Shown piece after piece: positions 33,801 through 43,725 of a DNA stretch of 64,000 bases. Both the position numbers and the translations under genes were made by a program. The stretch comes from Astropecten irregularis (lineage: Eukaryota; Echinodermata; Asteroidea; Paxillosida; Astropectinidae): the NCBI GenBank assembly GCA_963971285.1, contig OZ020255.1, positions 19,313,046 to 19,377,045 of the forward strand, given 5' to 3'. Numbering within the stretch: the stretch's first letter is position 1; every line of letters starts with the position of its first letter. The notes under the pieces were generated by a model that was given only the letters and a program-made list of their open reading frames with translations, searched no databases and had not been told where the DNA came from.

Positions 33801-35002
33801 TCAAATAATTATCTTAATTGATGGAGGAGGGATGTTGATTAATTGTAAATAAGAATTTTTGGTGTTTGCCAGAAGTTGCAAACTTATGTCTTGCAAAGAA
33901 GTCAGTTTAGGCATACAAGCAGAAGTTTGTGGTCATACTATTTCACAGAACAGGCCACAAGACTGTGATTCACTGACTTACATGTGTGTAGCTGCCTTTC
34001 ATTCATTACAAAAAGTTGGGTAAACATAATAACATGACCTAGACTTATCTTATTTGTTATACTTACCTACATAGGCCCCAACATCAACAAAATATGCATT
34101 TTCGGGTGCCATGTTCATTTCACGGCACATACGCACTATGAGATGCTCATCCCAACCCCCTCTCTCGATCAAGTTGTGGCTGATTGTTGGATCCTTCTCA
34201 CTGGGATGAAGGGACACTATGAAGCTAGGAACACTGAACAGAGAAATTTATGAATACATAAAGTAATGGATGAATTGAATAAAATAATGAGTTGTGGGTT
34301 TGGGGCGAGACTGCATTATGGCTTAGGCTTAGTTTAGATCCGAGTTGAAACGATATAGGCCTACCACATTGTTATGAAATAATGATTAAGTAGGCCTAGT
34401 GGAAAACAGAGAATCCTCATGCATTGTGTGCTAGCACTAGGACTCTGAACTTGTGAATTGCGAATTATGATGTTGATCCCACATTTGACCAATAGGGCTA
34501 TAATCGATAAATGGATCCATAAGATAATGTTGCAAAGTGTATAGCACTAAGCGCGCGTAGTGCCTTCTTGTGCAAGTTATAGTTGTGTTGTTGGTTCTGA
34601 CTTCTGACCCCACCCAGACCACCCTTGACTGACCCATCGGTATAATTATAAAAGAAGGGAAGAAAAAGACAGAACTCACGATTTCATGCGCGTCTTGGCG
34701 ATGACCGCAGCACCGTTGTGCATCACATCCCAGTGTCTGGCCAAGAAAGATTTGAGTGTCTTCGGCACCTGGATGATGGGACCGGTCCCACCCAGGGAGC
34801 ATTTCGGACACTCGCAGGCCTCACAGGGTGGACATAGGTCAACCTTTGGTGGCTTTGGAAGGGATGGACACTTGACCGGCTGGGTATTGATCCTTGACCG
34901 TGCGTGGTTGGTGCGTAAGGTCTGCAGTACGATGCTAGCGATGATAGCACCGACGAGAAATGAATATATCATCAGTCGAAGTTCACGTTTTGTGCAATGC
35001 AT
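30859..35002 (-). CDS. membrane-anchored FkbM-family methyltransferase (complete, 4 coding exons)
   Basis: Predicted SAM-dependent methyltransferase of the FkbM (Methyltransf_21) family; the substrate is unknown. Minus-strand exons: 35002-34680, 34233-34067, 32269-32057, 31241-30859 (stop TGA). GT-AG junctions and phases agree, giving 361 residues. Residues 10-29 (LMIYSFLVGAIIASIVLQTL) form one N-terminal transmembrane anchor, so the protein is probably type II in the secretory pathway. A Pro/Cys-rich stem follows with cysteines at 45, 57, 60, 63, 65 and 68. SAM motif I is FVDVGAYVG (156-164), with VIAFEP at 177-182. LHIDAQGFE (267-275) corresponds to the family motif usually written KIDVEGFE, with His for Lys and Ala-Gln for Val-Glu. 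It is convergent with CLP1 and downstream of the P450. Confidence 0.88.
31345..31760. repeat. dispersed repeat (CTCATCAGCC family), copy 3, split by an hAT element
   Basis: Left part GCAAACTGCTCATCAACC ... ATGACCTGAAATATA (to 31417) and right part TTTCGATCCCAG ... GAGAAAGATCCTTCTAGGAT (from 31693). The 31418-31684 hAT element lies between them. It is in the last intron of the FkbM gene. Confidence 0.6.
31418..31684. mobile_element. hAT-type MITE with perfect 8-bp duplication
   Basis: Starts CAGGCGCGGTTCTA and ends TAGAACCGCGCCTG. GGTCTGAC is present at both 31410-31417 and 31685-31692. Internally it carries several TAGCCCCCCCAAAA motifs. It is nested in a dispersed repeat. Confidence 0.9.
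32480..32605 (-). repeat. tRNA-derived SINE (minus strand)
   Basis: The tail complement TTGAAAAGTGAACAAAG, intact B-box complement GGATTCGAACC, A-box complement GCTCTACCGACTGAACTA and leader CCCTACGTTGGTGGTG are all present. Two further tail fragments facing each other lie at 32635-32690. It is in intron 2 of the FkbM gene. Confidence 0.7.
32700..33660. other. FkbM intron 2 interior without an assignable gene
   Basis: Two open frames of 74 codons on the plus strand (32737-32961 and 33067-33291) have no recognisable domain. A locally CpG-rich patch (33390-33510, with CGACGGCGCGACGCGACGG) stands out from the AT-rich surroundings. No promoter or exon can be supported. Confidence 0.35.
33690..33785. 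repeat. composite of two inverted SINE 3' fragments
   Basis: A minus-strand B box (GGATTCGAACC near 33720) is followed within 40 bp by a plus-strand B box (GGTTCGAATCC near 33761). Only one side carries the GTGAACAAAG tail. Confidence 0.55.
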
Positions 35003-36337
35003 CTTGGATCATGGTTTTCACGGTAACAGCTGAGTCAGTGTAGGTTCCGTCATAAATTGATGCATAAATAAGTAATTTTATCTGAAGACGGGGATGACAC
35101 CTGCTAATGTTCCCCACCTGCCTAGCCAGTTCACCATCGCGTGTTGAAGAATGACCGTCTTAATTGGCGTTTGAGATGTTGGCAGTTTCACTCTGTACAA
35201 GAGTGTTCACTCTGATAACAATTACAATTTGCCATACGTGACAAATGCATGAATTGTCTTCATGACCACATTTTATAATATTGTATCCAATCAGATGTCA
35301 CATTAATGATACAATAGATAACATTCTCCTTCGGCGACTAAAAGTTTACCTACGTCGTCTATTGCAGTGCAAAAAGACACGTCCATATAACTCCTTGTAG
35401 TTGTGCATGTGTGTCTATAAACCTATAACCCATGATGTACATCAACACAATGCGATGATAACGCGGCAGAGAAAGGCCTATCGATCACCACGTTTCACTT
35501 TGTGTACATAAACCTCCATCTTATTGATTAGGCATCTCTGCCTTTCCCCACTTCCAAAACAACTTCATCACTTCGTGCCCTATATCGCATCTCGTTCTAC
35601 CACACATAACAGCTGGCTGTATAAGTTTTATCAACACGACCGGACAAATAGCCCCACGTTTAAGAAAAACACTTCAGCCACGCAGTTACAAAAACACGAT
35701 AAGCTATACATTGATTATAATTTTGTAATGGTGTGAACATTATTTAAAAAAACAACGACGAATTTCCGTCCAGCCGAATAAAGCAAATTAGATATTAAAA
35801 GATTAACGATAATATTTGCTTTTCCTTCACTATGAATATGAAATTACTCCTTATTTATTATTTCCTCCGACAAGCACATTACATTTATTAAAGACAAATT
35901 CGAGTTTCTGGAGAAAGGCCAATGGCATTCGAACGAACTTACCTATTTCTAAATATCCTCTAAACCAATGAATTTTAAATTGACATTACAATTATGTCAA
36001 CATGAACATAATCATTTGTGTTCATATTGAGAACATTCTCTGTTCTCTGTTAAAACATGAATAGTAAAAATTTGTCTTTAAAAGGTAGCTGATACCTTAG
36101 GGAAACATCGAAATGTCGTCCTAATTCCCAATGTCTCCAAGAATGTTCTTTTCAGACGCTAACCGTCTCCAATCAGAAAACCACACCAGCATTATGCAAT
36201 AAAAAATGTTACCTTGGTTTATCAAAAAAGTTTTGATTTCACGCATTACTTGTATAATTATGGTAACTTATGGAAATTATGGCAAAGGTCTTCATTTATG
36301 TCCCCAATCGGTACCCCATGTAAGGTACTCGTGTGAT
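35003..36337. other. intergenic: FkbM promoter side and P450 3' flank
   Basis: Both genes are on the minus strand, so this holds the FkbM 5' UTR and promoter and the P450 3' UTR. TTTATT (a minus-strand AATAAA) lies near 35853, about 480 nt past the P450 stop. No repeat or extra gene was recognised. Confidence 0.5.
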
Positions 36338-39300
36338 CTATTCAGCAAGAGTGATGTAATGTCTGCTCCGTCCTTTTGGTTTGATGGTCAGTTCATGCAG
36401 GGCGGTCAAACCTTGTCCAGGCACGAGGTCAAAGTTGAACCTCTTCAGTAGTTTCGCCAAGATGACTTTGGCCTCGATCTGAAAGTGAAGCAAGTCCTTC
36501 ATTGAGCAATTTAGTCTGAGGTTTTAAGATGCAGAGCAAGTGTCATACCAATGCTAATGCATAACGCGACCCAATGCGCGTTTGAAAAGAGTCAACGGAT
36601 TTTGCGCTTGGTGATTGGCTAATGCATTGCAAACTCTTGGTGGCGCACTTCTAGAATCGCCCCTTTATTTCAAATGATGACACGCGAAAAATAAACTGAA
36701 ATCTCACCAGGGCAAAAGGTTTGCCAATGCAGGAACGATGACCCATAGCGAAAGGAAAGTATGCGTACTGCACCCTGTTCAAGGTCAAACGATAATGATA
36801 GAATTATTATTTTGTATGCCAATCCAATCTTTGCACCATTCATTCACCACCGGGGGGCAGTGGCATCTATGAATATGCTGCAGCGAAGATCGACGGACGG
36901 GAAAACAACAAAAACAATAGAGCAATATTTTTCTCAAATCTCACTTGTTTTGAGCGTTTGTGCTAAAAATGCAATTAATCAAGTGTGCCTGGCCACCTGC
37001 AACGCGTGCGCGTATGGGCGCGCGCAGGCTAAAAAATAAAGCGTTGTGATTGGATGTGAAACGGAGCGCGCGTCGTTGTTACGCGCACTTTCCATATTTT
37101 CCAGAAGGTTGCTTTTTACATCTACTGAACATACCTTGCCACTTGCCAGTTAGTGCTTAGGGAGTTACCGCGCAGGTACCTCATAAAAATGGTTATTGTC
37201 AGAGAGGGACTGGTGTGTCGTAGACTTACTGGTCGTTGTTGATCTTGAAGCGGTCGGGGTCAAACTCCAGACAGTTGTGGAAGTACTCTTCGACTCTTGC
37301 CATGACGTAAGAGTTCAACTGCAATCGCATAAAATACATATTACATACGAATTGTGTAAAAATAAAAAACATATAGGATCAGATGAATAAAGTGATGAAA
37401 ATAGCTGTATGCATACCAATATCATACTGCATGGTCGGTACATTTCGAGATCTTGTCCTTTAAGACATCAGGCCCATGCCATACCAAACGAGGAAATCAA
37501 TTAGCCCTACACTATAGGCTTCAAGAAGGCACACAATCCACACATGTATCAAACACAAAAATACTGAATAATCTGGGCGCCACTATAGTCTCTTAAAGCT
37601 TGATTTAGTAGGATGCACAAGCAAAAAATAATACCACAAAGTCCATGCATAATTTTGTTCAGTATGATTTATGGGAAACGTTTTCCAGCTCATTTTACTG
37701 TCATTGCATTCTGACTCCAAACTCTCCTGTTGCACATTTCAACAATGTTGCCAATTCCCTGGTACTCACCCAAACTGTGGTTCCTTTTGGTATTCTGTAG
37801 CCTCGTGCTTCTACATCAGTACCCAATTTACGGGTTGTACTGAATGCAGGAGGCCATAACCGCAGCGTTTCTTTAATGACCTGATGATTGAAGAACGAGA
37901 AGGAATACAACGTTTCATGTATGGAAATAATATTTACGTGGAAATGCTTAATTTTAATCGCATTAAAACAGAAATTCAAAAGCAACATTGTGTTTCGCTC
38001 ATACCGTCATCATGTAGTCGAATTTTCCCAGATCGGCATATTCCACATCATCCTTGTCCCCCATAACTGCCAAGACCTCCGTCTTCAACCTTTGTATAAA
38101 ATGATAAAAAGATATTAAACTTATAGGTTTATAGTTATCGGTTGTAACGATATTTTTATACTCAAATCTGACATTCGAGGAAAGAATGATGTTGGAAATC
38201 AAAAACAAAATTGAAGAGATTACAAAATATTGATAAAACTTTATTCACAGAATAAAAACAGGTGATTTTAATGGGATGGGTCAACAGAATGTTGCCATTC
38301 ATAATTTCATGTGCAAAGAAGCAAGAGGAGCGGGGAAGTCCACTTATTGATGATGAATCGTAGTTGTTTCCGTACCTGTGCATAATATCAGGGTGGTGCC
38401 CAAGCTCTACCAGGGTAAAGGCGAGCATGTTCGCTGTGGTCTCCTGACCTAAAATTCACAACAATTCATTAAATTGTGCGTTAATAAGTTGTACGTACAT
38501 TGTTTGCTCCTTAAAAACACACATAATGGACGTGTGCCCCCACCCGTACGTCCCATGTTATAAGTTTATGTTATTGCCAGACGCATTATCGCTGCAGCAT
38601 CTGTAACATGTAAAATTGCAAAAGCTAAAATACAAGTTCTTCAGTTGCCTGACGAAGGCTAGAAGTCCCAGCAGCCGAAACGTCGCTACCAGCAACACGA
38701 CATTGCGTAACTTTGATCACCTCATCCCTTATCAGCTTGAATTTCAATAATGATTGGGTATTTTAATGAGAAGTTGCAGAACACAACGTATTATTATTAT
38801 TATGAACCTGCTAAGAAGAACGTGCAGAATTCATCCAACATTTCCTCCATCTTAAAGTCTTGATCCTCTTCGAGGTCGCTGGAAGCATGGAGGATGTAGG
38901 TCAGGATGTCAGGAGGGAGCGTCTCGCCTCTCTTCTTAGCGTCCAATCTCCGTTGGACGCAGTCCCGTCCGGTCTCTCGTAGAAACGTGACGGCATTGGC
39001 GATCTGCTGACGGTACGCGCGATCAGACGGCAACGGGCTGAACTGTGATTGGTTGAAAGAAGGAACGGTATCTAATGACTTAACGCGATTTGATTGGACG
39101 GTTGAACTGAATGGAATCCGGTTGTTTAAAGGTAGTATCATACTTTGGTAGCATACCGAAACAGAAATCTTCATAGATTTACGTATAACTTACAGGGTAT
39201 ACAGATGGTGATGGTAGAACATACCGTTAAAGTTTTTCTGCCTGAAATGCTGTATTTATCATGAAAAGATTAAAACCAGTGACCAACATTACATTTTATC

Positions 39301-41784
39301 TTTTAAAGATCAAAATTAAAAGAGAAAAGACTTAAGAAATACTGTGGCCGTTTTCCACTGTTTTCTCAAAAAGTGGGCACCATATGGGACTGAAATTTTC
39401 ACAGATGACTGTTATTGTATCTTCCTTGATTTTTTTGCTCATTAATCTGTATTTCTTTGACAAAAACCAAAGTATGATATACCTTTAACGCGATTTCATT
39501 GGACGGGCGGGAGATAGACTATCTTAGATAGTGGAGATAAATTAAACTCATTGCAAACTCATCTAATCAGTATGAGACGCGACAGACATTACCCAGCGAG
39601 GACGTGGGTTGTCTCAAGACTGTCTCTTGAAAACGTCCTGGCGTTTTGGGAAGATGGACAGAACAATAATGTCCGGATGAAAAGTTTGAAAAATTATAGG
39701 CGGAGTGATTTGATTCCCGTAGACCAAAATAATTTTCTACACTGTTTGGCTTCCCAAGTCTGAAATTTTTTTAATATTATTACAGCAATGTATCATAGCG
39801 AGCAGCAATAAACTGCTTCATGCAAACTGATTTTCAGCCAAAATAATGACCAGACATTTATAAAATATTGGAGTTAGGAGGGTCCTCCTAGTTCCTTACC
39901 GTTTTCCACGGAGCTCTGAATGAAACGTGTATTCCCTGCATAGTTTCAGTGATGGCCTGCGTAAATCGCGATCCCGAGGTCTGAGTAATGTTCAATGGGG
40001 GCCGAATGCTACCTGTTCATAAGTCAATTTTTAACGGGAGAAAAGAAACATTTAGAGTTTAAACATGTTAATTATGAGCTTGTAGTACGCTTCATTCATT
40101 TCACTAAAAATTACAAATGGCATCTTTGGCAGATATTTGCTCAAAAATGTCAAAATAATAATTTTATTACAATTAGTAATAAACTTTTGCAAATTGCTCA
40201 TCAGCCAAAATAATGACCTGAAATGGATAAAATGATTGGAGGGCCTGACGCGTTTCGATTCTAGCAGGATCTTTCTCAAAGGCTAAAAAAGTAATAATTT
40301 CGAATAATTATGATGTGTGCGAAGTTTTGCGTGTGTACCTTTAACAAGAATATGTAATTGCATAATTATCCATGCAGCCCTAATTAATGTTACACTAAAA
40401 TTATTGGCAAAAAATGGTCAACCTATTTTAGTTTCTGTGCTTGAATTATAAACTTTGATACTCATCGATTGGATGTTGTTTATACATTGGCAATGACGTC
40501 AAGTGTAAGTCGATTGAACTCATCCAGCATAGCAACTTCGGTCTTCCCGTCTGCCATTGTAGTCAGCCTCTCTATCAGCACGTCTGCACTTGAATTGAAT
40601 TGATCCATCAGGCTCATCAAGTACCTGTGAAATCACGAAGAAGATATTAATGCACCTGTCCCCCTCCGTGACAGGTGTTTCATAATCCCATAGACCTTAT
40701 ACACGGGTTTACACTTCGAAAAGTGCGCGTGCGTGATAGTGCCTCGTTTTGAAGTCGTGATCAAAACCTCGATCCGAAGTGTAAACCCGTGTATTGTCTT
40801 CTACAATGGATGGATTTACACTTCGAAAAGTGCGCATGCGTGGAAGTGCCTCGTTTTGAAGTTGCGATCAAAATCTTAGATGGCCGCCAAGGTGTAAACC
40901 GGTGTATTCACGATGTATCCATCTTGCATTCGAAGTAGTGCAATCAAAGCGAGGCTTGGATTAAAAATAGTCTGGTACCCGTTTTCTTTTAAGAATTGGT
41001 AGTATCCTTTCCAACGGGTATACAGGGATGGTGACAAGATGGGTGCGTCGTGAATAAGTATTGGTATGACTTAATATTGATTTGTTTGCCAAAATTCAAG
41101 ACGTACACAGTCGCATTTTTAGGACTGCATTTTATTTGGTATTTTTGTTCACAGGAGGACCTTAATCATTCTTATATATCATTTAAGACATTAGTTATCA
41201 TATAAATGAATATTACAATTAGCATAAATATTAGCATATTATTATTAGCATAAATGAATATTCATGTAAACGGTTTACATCACTGCTGAGTTTAAATCGA
41301 AAAGGTAATTCATGTTTATAAAGTTGTTACTATAATAAACCCAATATTTCCCTGAAATATTTTCCCTGAAATAGACCTATAATAATTTGTTTAACAAACA
41401 AAGCCTCAGACTTTATTTTTGTCATTAGGCACAACCGAAATTAAGCTCCAATTCTCTAATTAAATAAAACAATGGCCAATATAGGTCTCTGATTTAAAAA
41501 CAACAACCCAGAAACACCTGTTGGATATTCTTCGCAGAACATGACCACTAATTGTTTCTTTTATTAATGTTCAAAGATCTGGAGAATTGTTTAGATGATT
41601 GAGATGAATCTTTTTTCACTCACATTCGGTGAAATGCAGGATTTAAAAGCGCCCGTTGCTTAGCGTGTCTGCAGGGATCAGTTTCAGTAACAAGACCTTT
41701 ACCAATGAAACGATTGCCCAAAGAGTAGCCCAGATTCCGGTAAGCACTTTCCGGCTTCGTGTGCGACACATTATTGAAAACTTC
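36338..41784 (-). CDS. CYP46A1-like cytochrome P450 (5' exons missing, one frameshift)
   Basis: Heme monooxygenase most like cholesterol 24-hydroxylase (CYP46A). Minus-strand exons: 41784-41624, 40624-40486, 40012-39900, 39042-38808, 38448-38376, 38089-38005, 37880-37770, 37318-37230, 36774-36708, 36478-36338 (stop TAG). Junctions are GT-AG. Conserved pieces in order: VAFG, the I helix AGQETTAN, K-helix ETLR (ExxR), DPDRF, and the heme loop FAMGHRSCIG with its ligand cysteine. About 404 residues are recovered. The first exon seen starts EVFNNVSHTK, equivalent to about residue 105 of family members, so the membrane anchor and the first ~100 residues are not in this window or were not recognised. 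Exon 40012-39900 is one base short of an open frame (five C where six are expected). It may be a gene with a sequencing error, a null allele or a young pseudogene. Confidence 0.85.
39126..39488 (+). mobile_element. TTAA-flanked MITE family, copy 6
   Basis: Starts TTAAAGGTAGTATCATACTT and ends CAAAGTATGATATACCTTTAA with one internal base lost. It lies in the P450 intron between exons 39900 and 39042, immediately upstream of the latter's acceptor region. Confidence 0.75.
39807..39897. repeat. dispersed repeat (CTCATCAGCC family), copy 4
   Basis: AGCAATAAACTGCTTCATGC, then CAGCCAAAATAATGACC and TATTGGAGTTAGGAGGG. It ends against the P450 exon donor at 39899. Confidence 0.5.
40172..40290. repeat. 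dispersed repeat (CTCATCAGCC family), copy 5
   Basis: Full form: TAGTAATAAAC, GCAAATTGCTCATCAGCC, ATGACCTGAAATGGATAA, GGGCCTGACGCGTTTCGATT, CTAGCAGGATCTTTCTCAAA. It is in a P450 intron. Confidence 0.55.
40698..40908. mobile_element. dimeric TIR element with GCATGCG core, second copy
   Basis: Inverse orientation of the element at 20191-20396: ACACGGGTTTACACTTCG, GTGCGCGTGCGTGATAGTGC, CCGAAGTGTAAACCCGTGTA, then a second half-unit ending AAACCGGTGTATT. It lies in the P450 intron between exons 41624 and 40624. Confidence 0.75.
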
Positions 41785-41842
41785 CTGAAAATAAAAAAAC
41801 GAACTACAACACAATTCTAAGCCACATAACTTCACGATGCAA

Positions 41843-41983
41843 CATTATGGGTGCATTCGTTTAGCTAACACGAGTCAGCCCTTACTGGTAATGGTAGTGC
41901 TATACGGCACAAAACAAGCCAGAGAATGGGGACAAGGTTGACTGGTGTCGACCTGGGGGAGCTAAACGAATGCACCCATAATG
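41843..41983. mobile_element. 141-bp MITE with 24-bp perfect inverted ends
   Basis: The arms at 41843-41866 and 41960-41983 are exact inverses. The core end is TGGGTGCATTCGTTTAGC, flanked by TA on each side. It could be a Tc1/mariner- or Harbinger-type nonautonomous element. It lies just upstream of the first recognised P450 exon. Confidence 0.75.
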
Positions 41984-42233
41984 ATGCGCCGGTGTCATTC
42001 GGAAGCAACGTTGAGGGCGCAATTCAAAGAAATACAAACAATAGACAATTAGGCACATCGATTGAATTTCGGGGCCTTTTCTAAACGGAGGCTTAGGCTC
42101 AGGCTTAGGCTCCATTTCTGACATTATGCTGAAAATATAGGTTGTGGTTTTTCAAAGCTGAAGCTCCGTTTTCCTTTTCATACTAGAGAATCTACATGTA
42201 CTTCAGAACCGCAGCCAAAAGCCAGTTTTTCGA

Positions 42234-43412
42234 ATCCGATCGAATCCGATCCAATCTGATCCAATCTGATCCTATCCAATCCGATCCGATCCGATCCAAT
42301 TTGATCGTATCCAATCCTATCCAATCCGATCCGATCCGATCCAATCTGATCCTATCCCAATCCTATCCAATCCGATCCAATCCAATCCGATCCATCCAAT
42401 CCTATCCAATCCTATCCAATCCGATCCGATCCGATCCAATCTGATCCTATCCAATCCGATCCGATCCAATTTGATCGTATCCAATCCTATCCAATCCGAT
42501 CCGATCCGATCCAATCTGATCCTATCCCAATCCTATCCAATCCGATCCGATACGATCCAATCTGATCCTATCCAATCCGATCCATCCAATCCTATCCAAT
42601 CCTATCCAATCCGATCCGATCCGATCCAATCTGATCCTATCCAATCCTATCCAATCCTATCCAATCCGATCCGATCCGATCCAATCTGATCCTATCCAAT
42701 CCGATCCATCCAATCCTATCCAATCCTATCCAATCCGATCCGATCCGATCCGTCCAATCCTATCCAATCCTATCCAATCCGATCCGATCCGATCCAATCT
42801 GATCCTATCCAATCCGATCCATCCAATCCTATCCAATCCTATCCAATCCTATCCAATCCGATCCGATCCAATTGGATCGTATCCAATCCTATCCAATCCG
42901 ATCCGATCCGATCCAATCTGATCCTATCCCAATCCTATCCAATCCTATCCAATCCAATCCGATCCAATCCGATCCATCCAATCCTATCCAATCCGATCCA
43001 ATCTGATCCTATCCAATCCTATCCAATCCTATCCAATCCGATCCGATCCGATCCAATCTGATCCTATCCAATCCGATCCATCCAATCATATCCAATCCTA
43101 TCCAATCCGATCCATCCAATCCTATCCAATCCGATCCGATCCGATCCAATCTGATCCGATCCAATCCGATCCATCCAATCCTATCCAATCCTATCCAATC
43201 CGATCCGATCCGATCCAATCTGATCCTATCCAATCCTATCCAATCCTATCCAATCCGATCCGATCCGATCCAATCTGATCCTATCCAATCCGATCCATCC
43301 AATCCTATCCAATCCTATCCAATCCGATCCGATCCGATCCAATCTGATCCTATCCAATCCGATCCATCCAATCCTATCCAATCCGATCCGATCCGATCCG
43401 GTCCGATCCGAG
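42234..43412. repeat. NATCC pentanucleotide satellite, ~1.2 kb
   Basis: Nearly uninterrupted 5-bp units AATCC, GATCC and TATCC, with occasional AATCT and 4-bp slips such as CATCC. Variants are ordered in a ~65-80-bp higher-order pattern (runs of three GATCC, then AATCT GATCC TATCC). Because 5 is coprime to 3, long open frames encoding Ser-Asp-Pro-Ile-Gln-like repeats appear on both strands. They are not genes. Confidence 0.95.
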
Positions 43413-43725
43413 AACATGACATGATGTGTATTGTATGCCTAAATATTACATTTGAAGATCACCGGACATTTAAGTCATGATAAGCATGGTTGTCGATCCC
43501 GGGGGGGGGGGGGGGGGATATATCCCCCCAATATTTGAGGTGGGAATATGGCGTGTATTATCACCCCTCCGCCTATATTTTGAGGTTGAATGTCATTTAA
43601 TAAAGGCAAAATATCTTAAGTACCAACAAAATAATGAAAAAAAATAGCATGTTTCGTTTTTAAATGCTGTCAGTAAAATGTGATTTTTCGACTCTGTTTT
43701 TTTTTAAAGTCCCTGGTGTGGGAGG
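43413..43725. other. junction between pentamer satellite and 1.3-kb array
   Basis: Holds a 17-18-bp poly-G run (about 43501-43518) followed by ATATATCCCCCC, which can pair with it. Otherwise it is AT-rich with nothing recognised. It is the only non-satellite sequence between the two arrays. Confidence 0.5.

Noticed and set aside
41900..42124. Missing P450 5' exon upstream of 41784
   Set aside because: The open frame there overlaps a MITE and AT-rich DNA, and shows no membrane anchor, proline-rich hinge or phase-0 donor that would fit.
42196..43417. Ser-Asp-Pro-Ile-Gln repeat proteins on both strands
   Set aside because: They follow arithmetically from a stop-poor 5-bp repeat. No start context, splice signal or non-repeat coding part was found.
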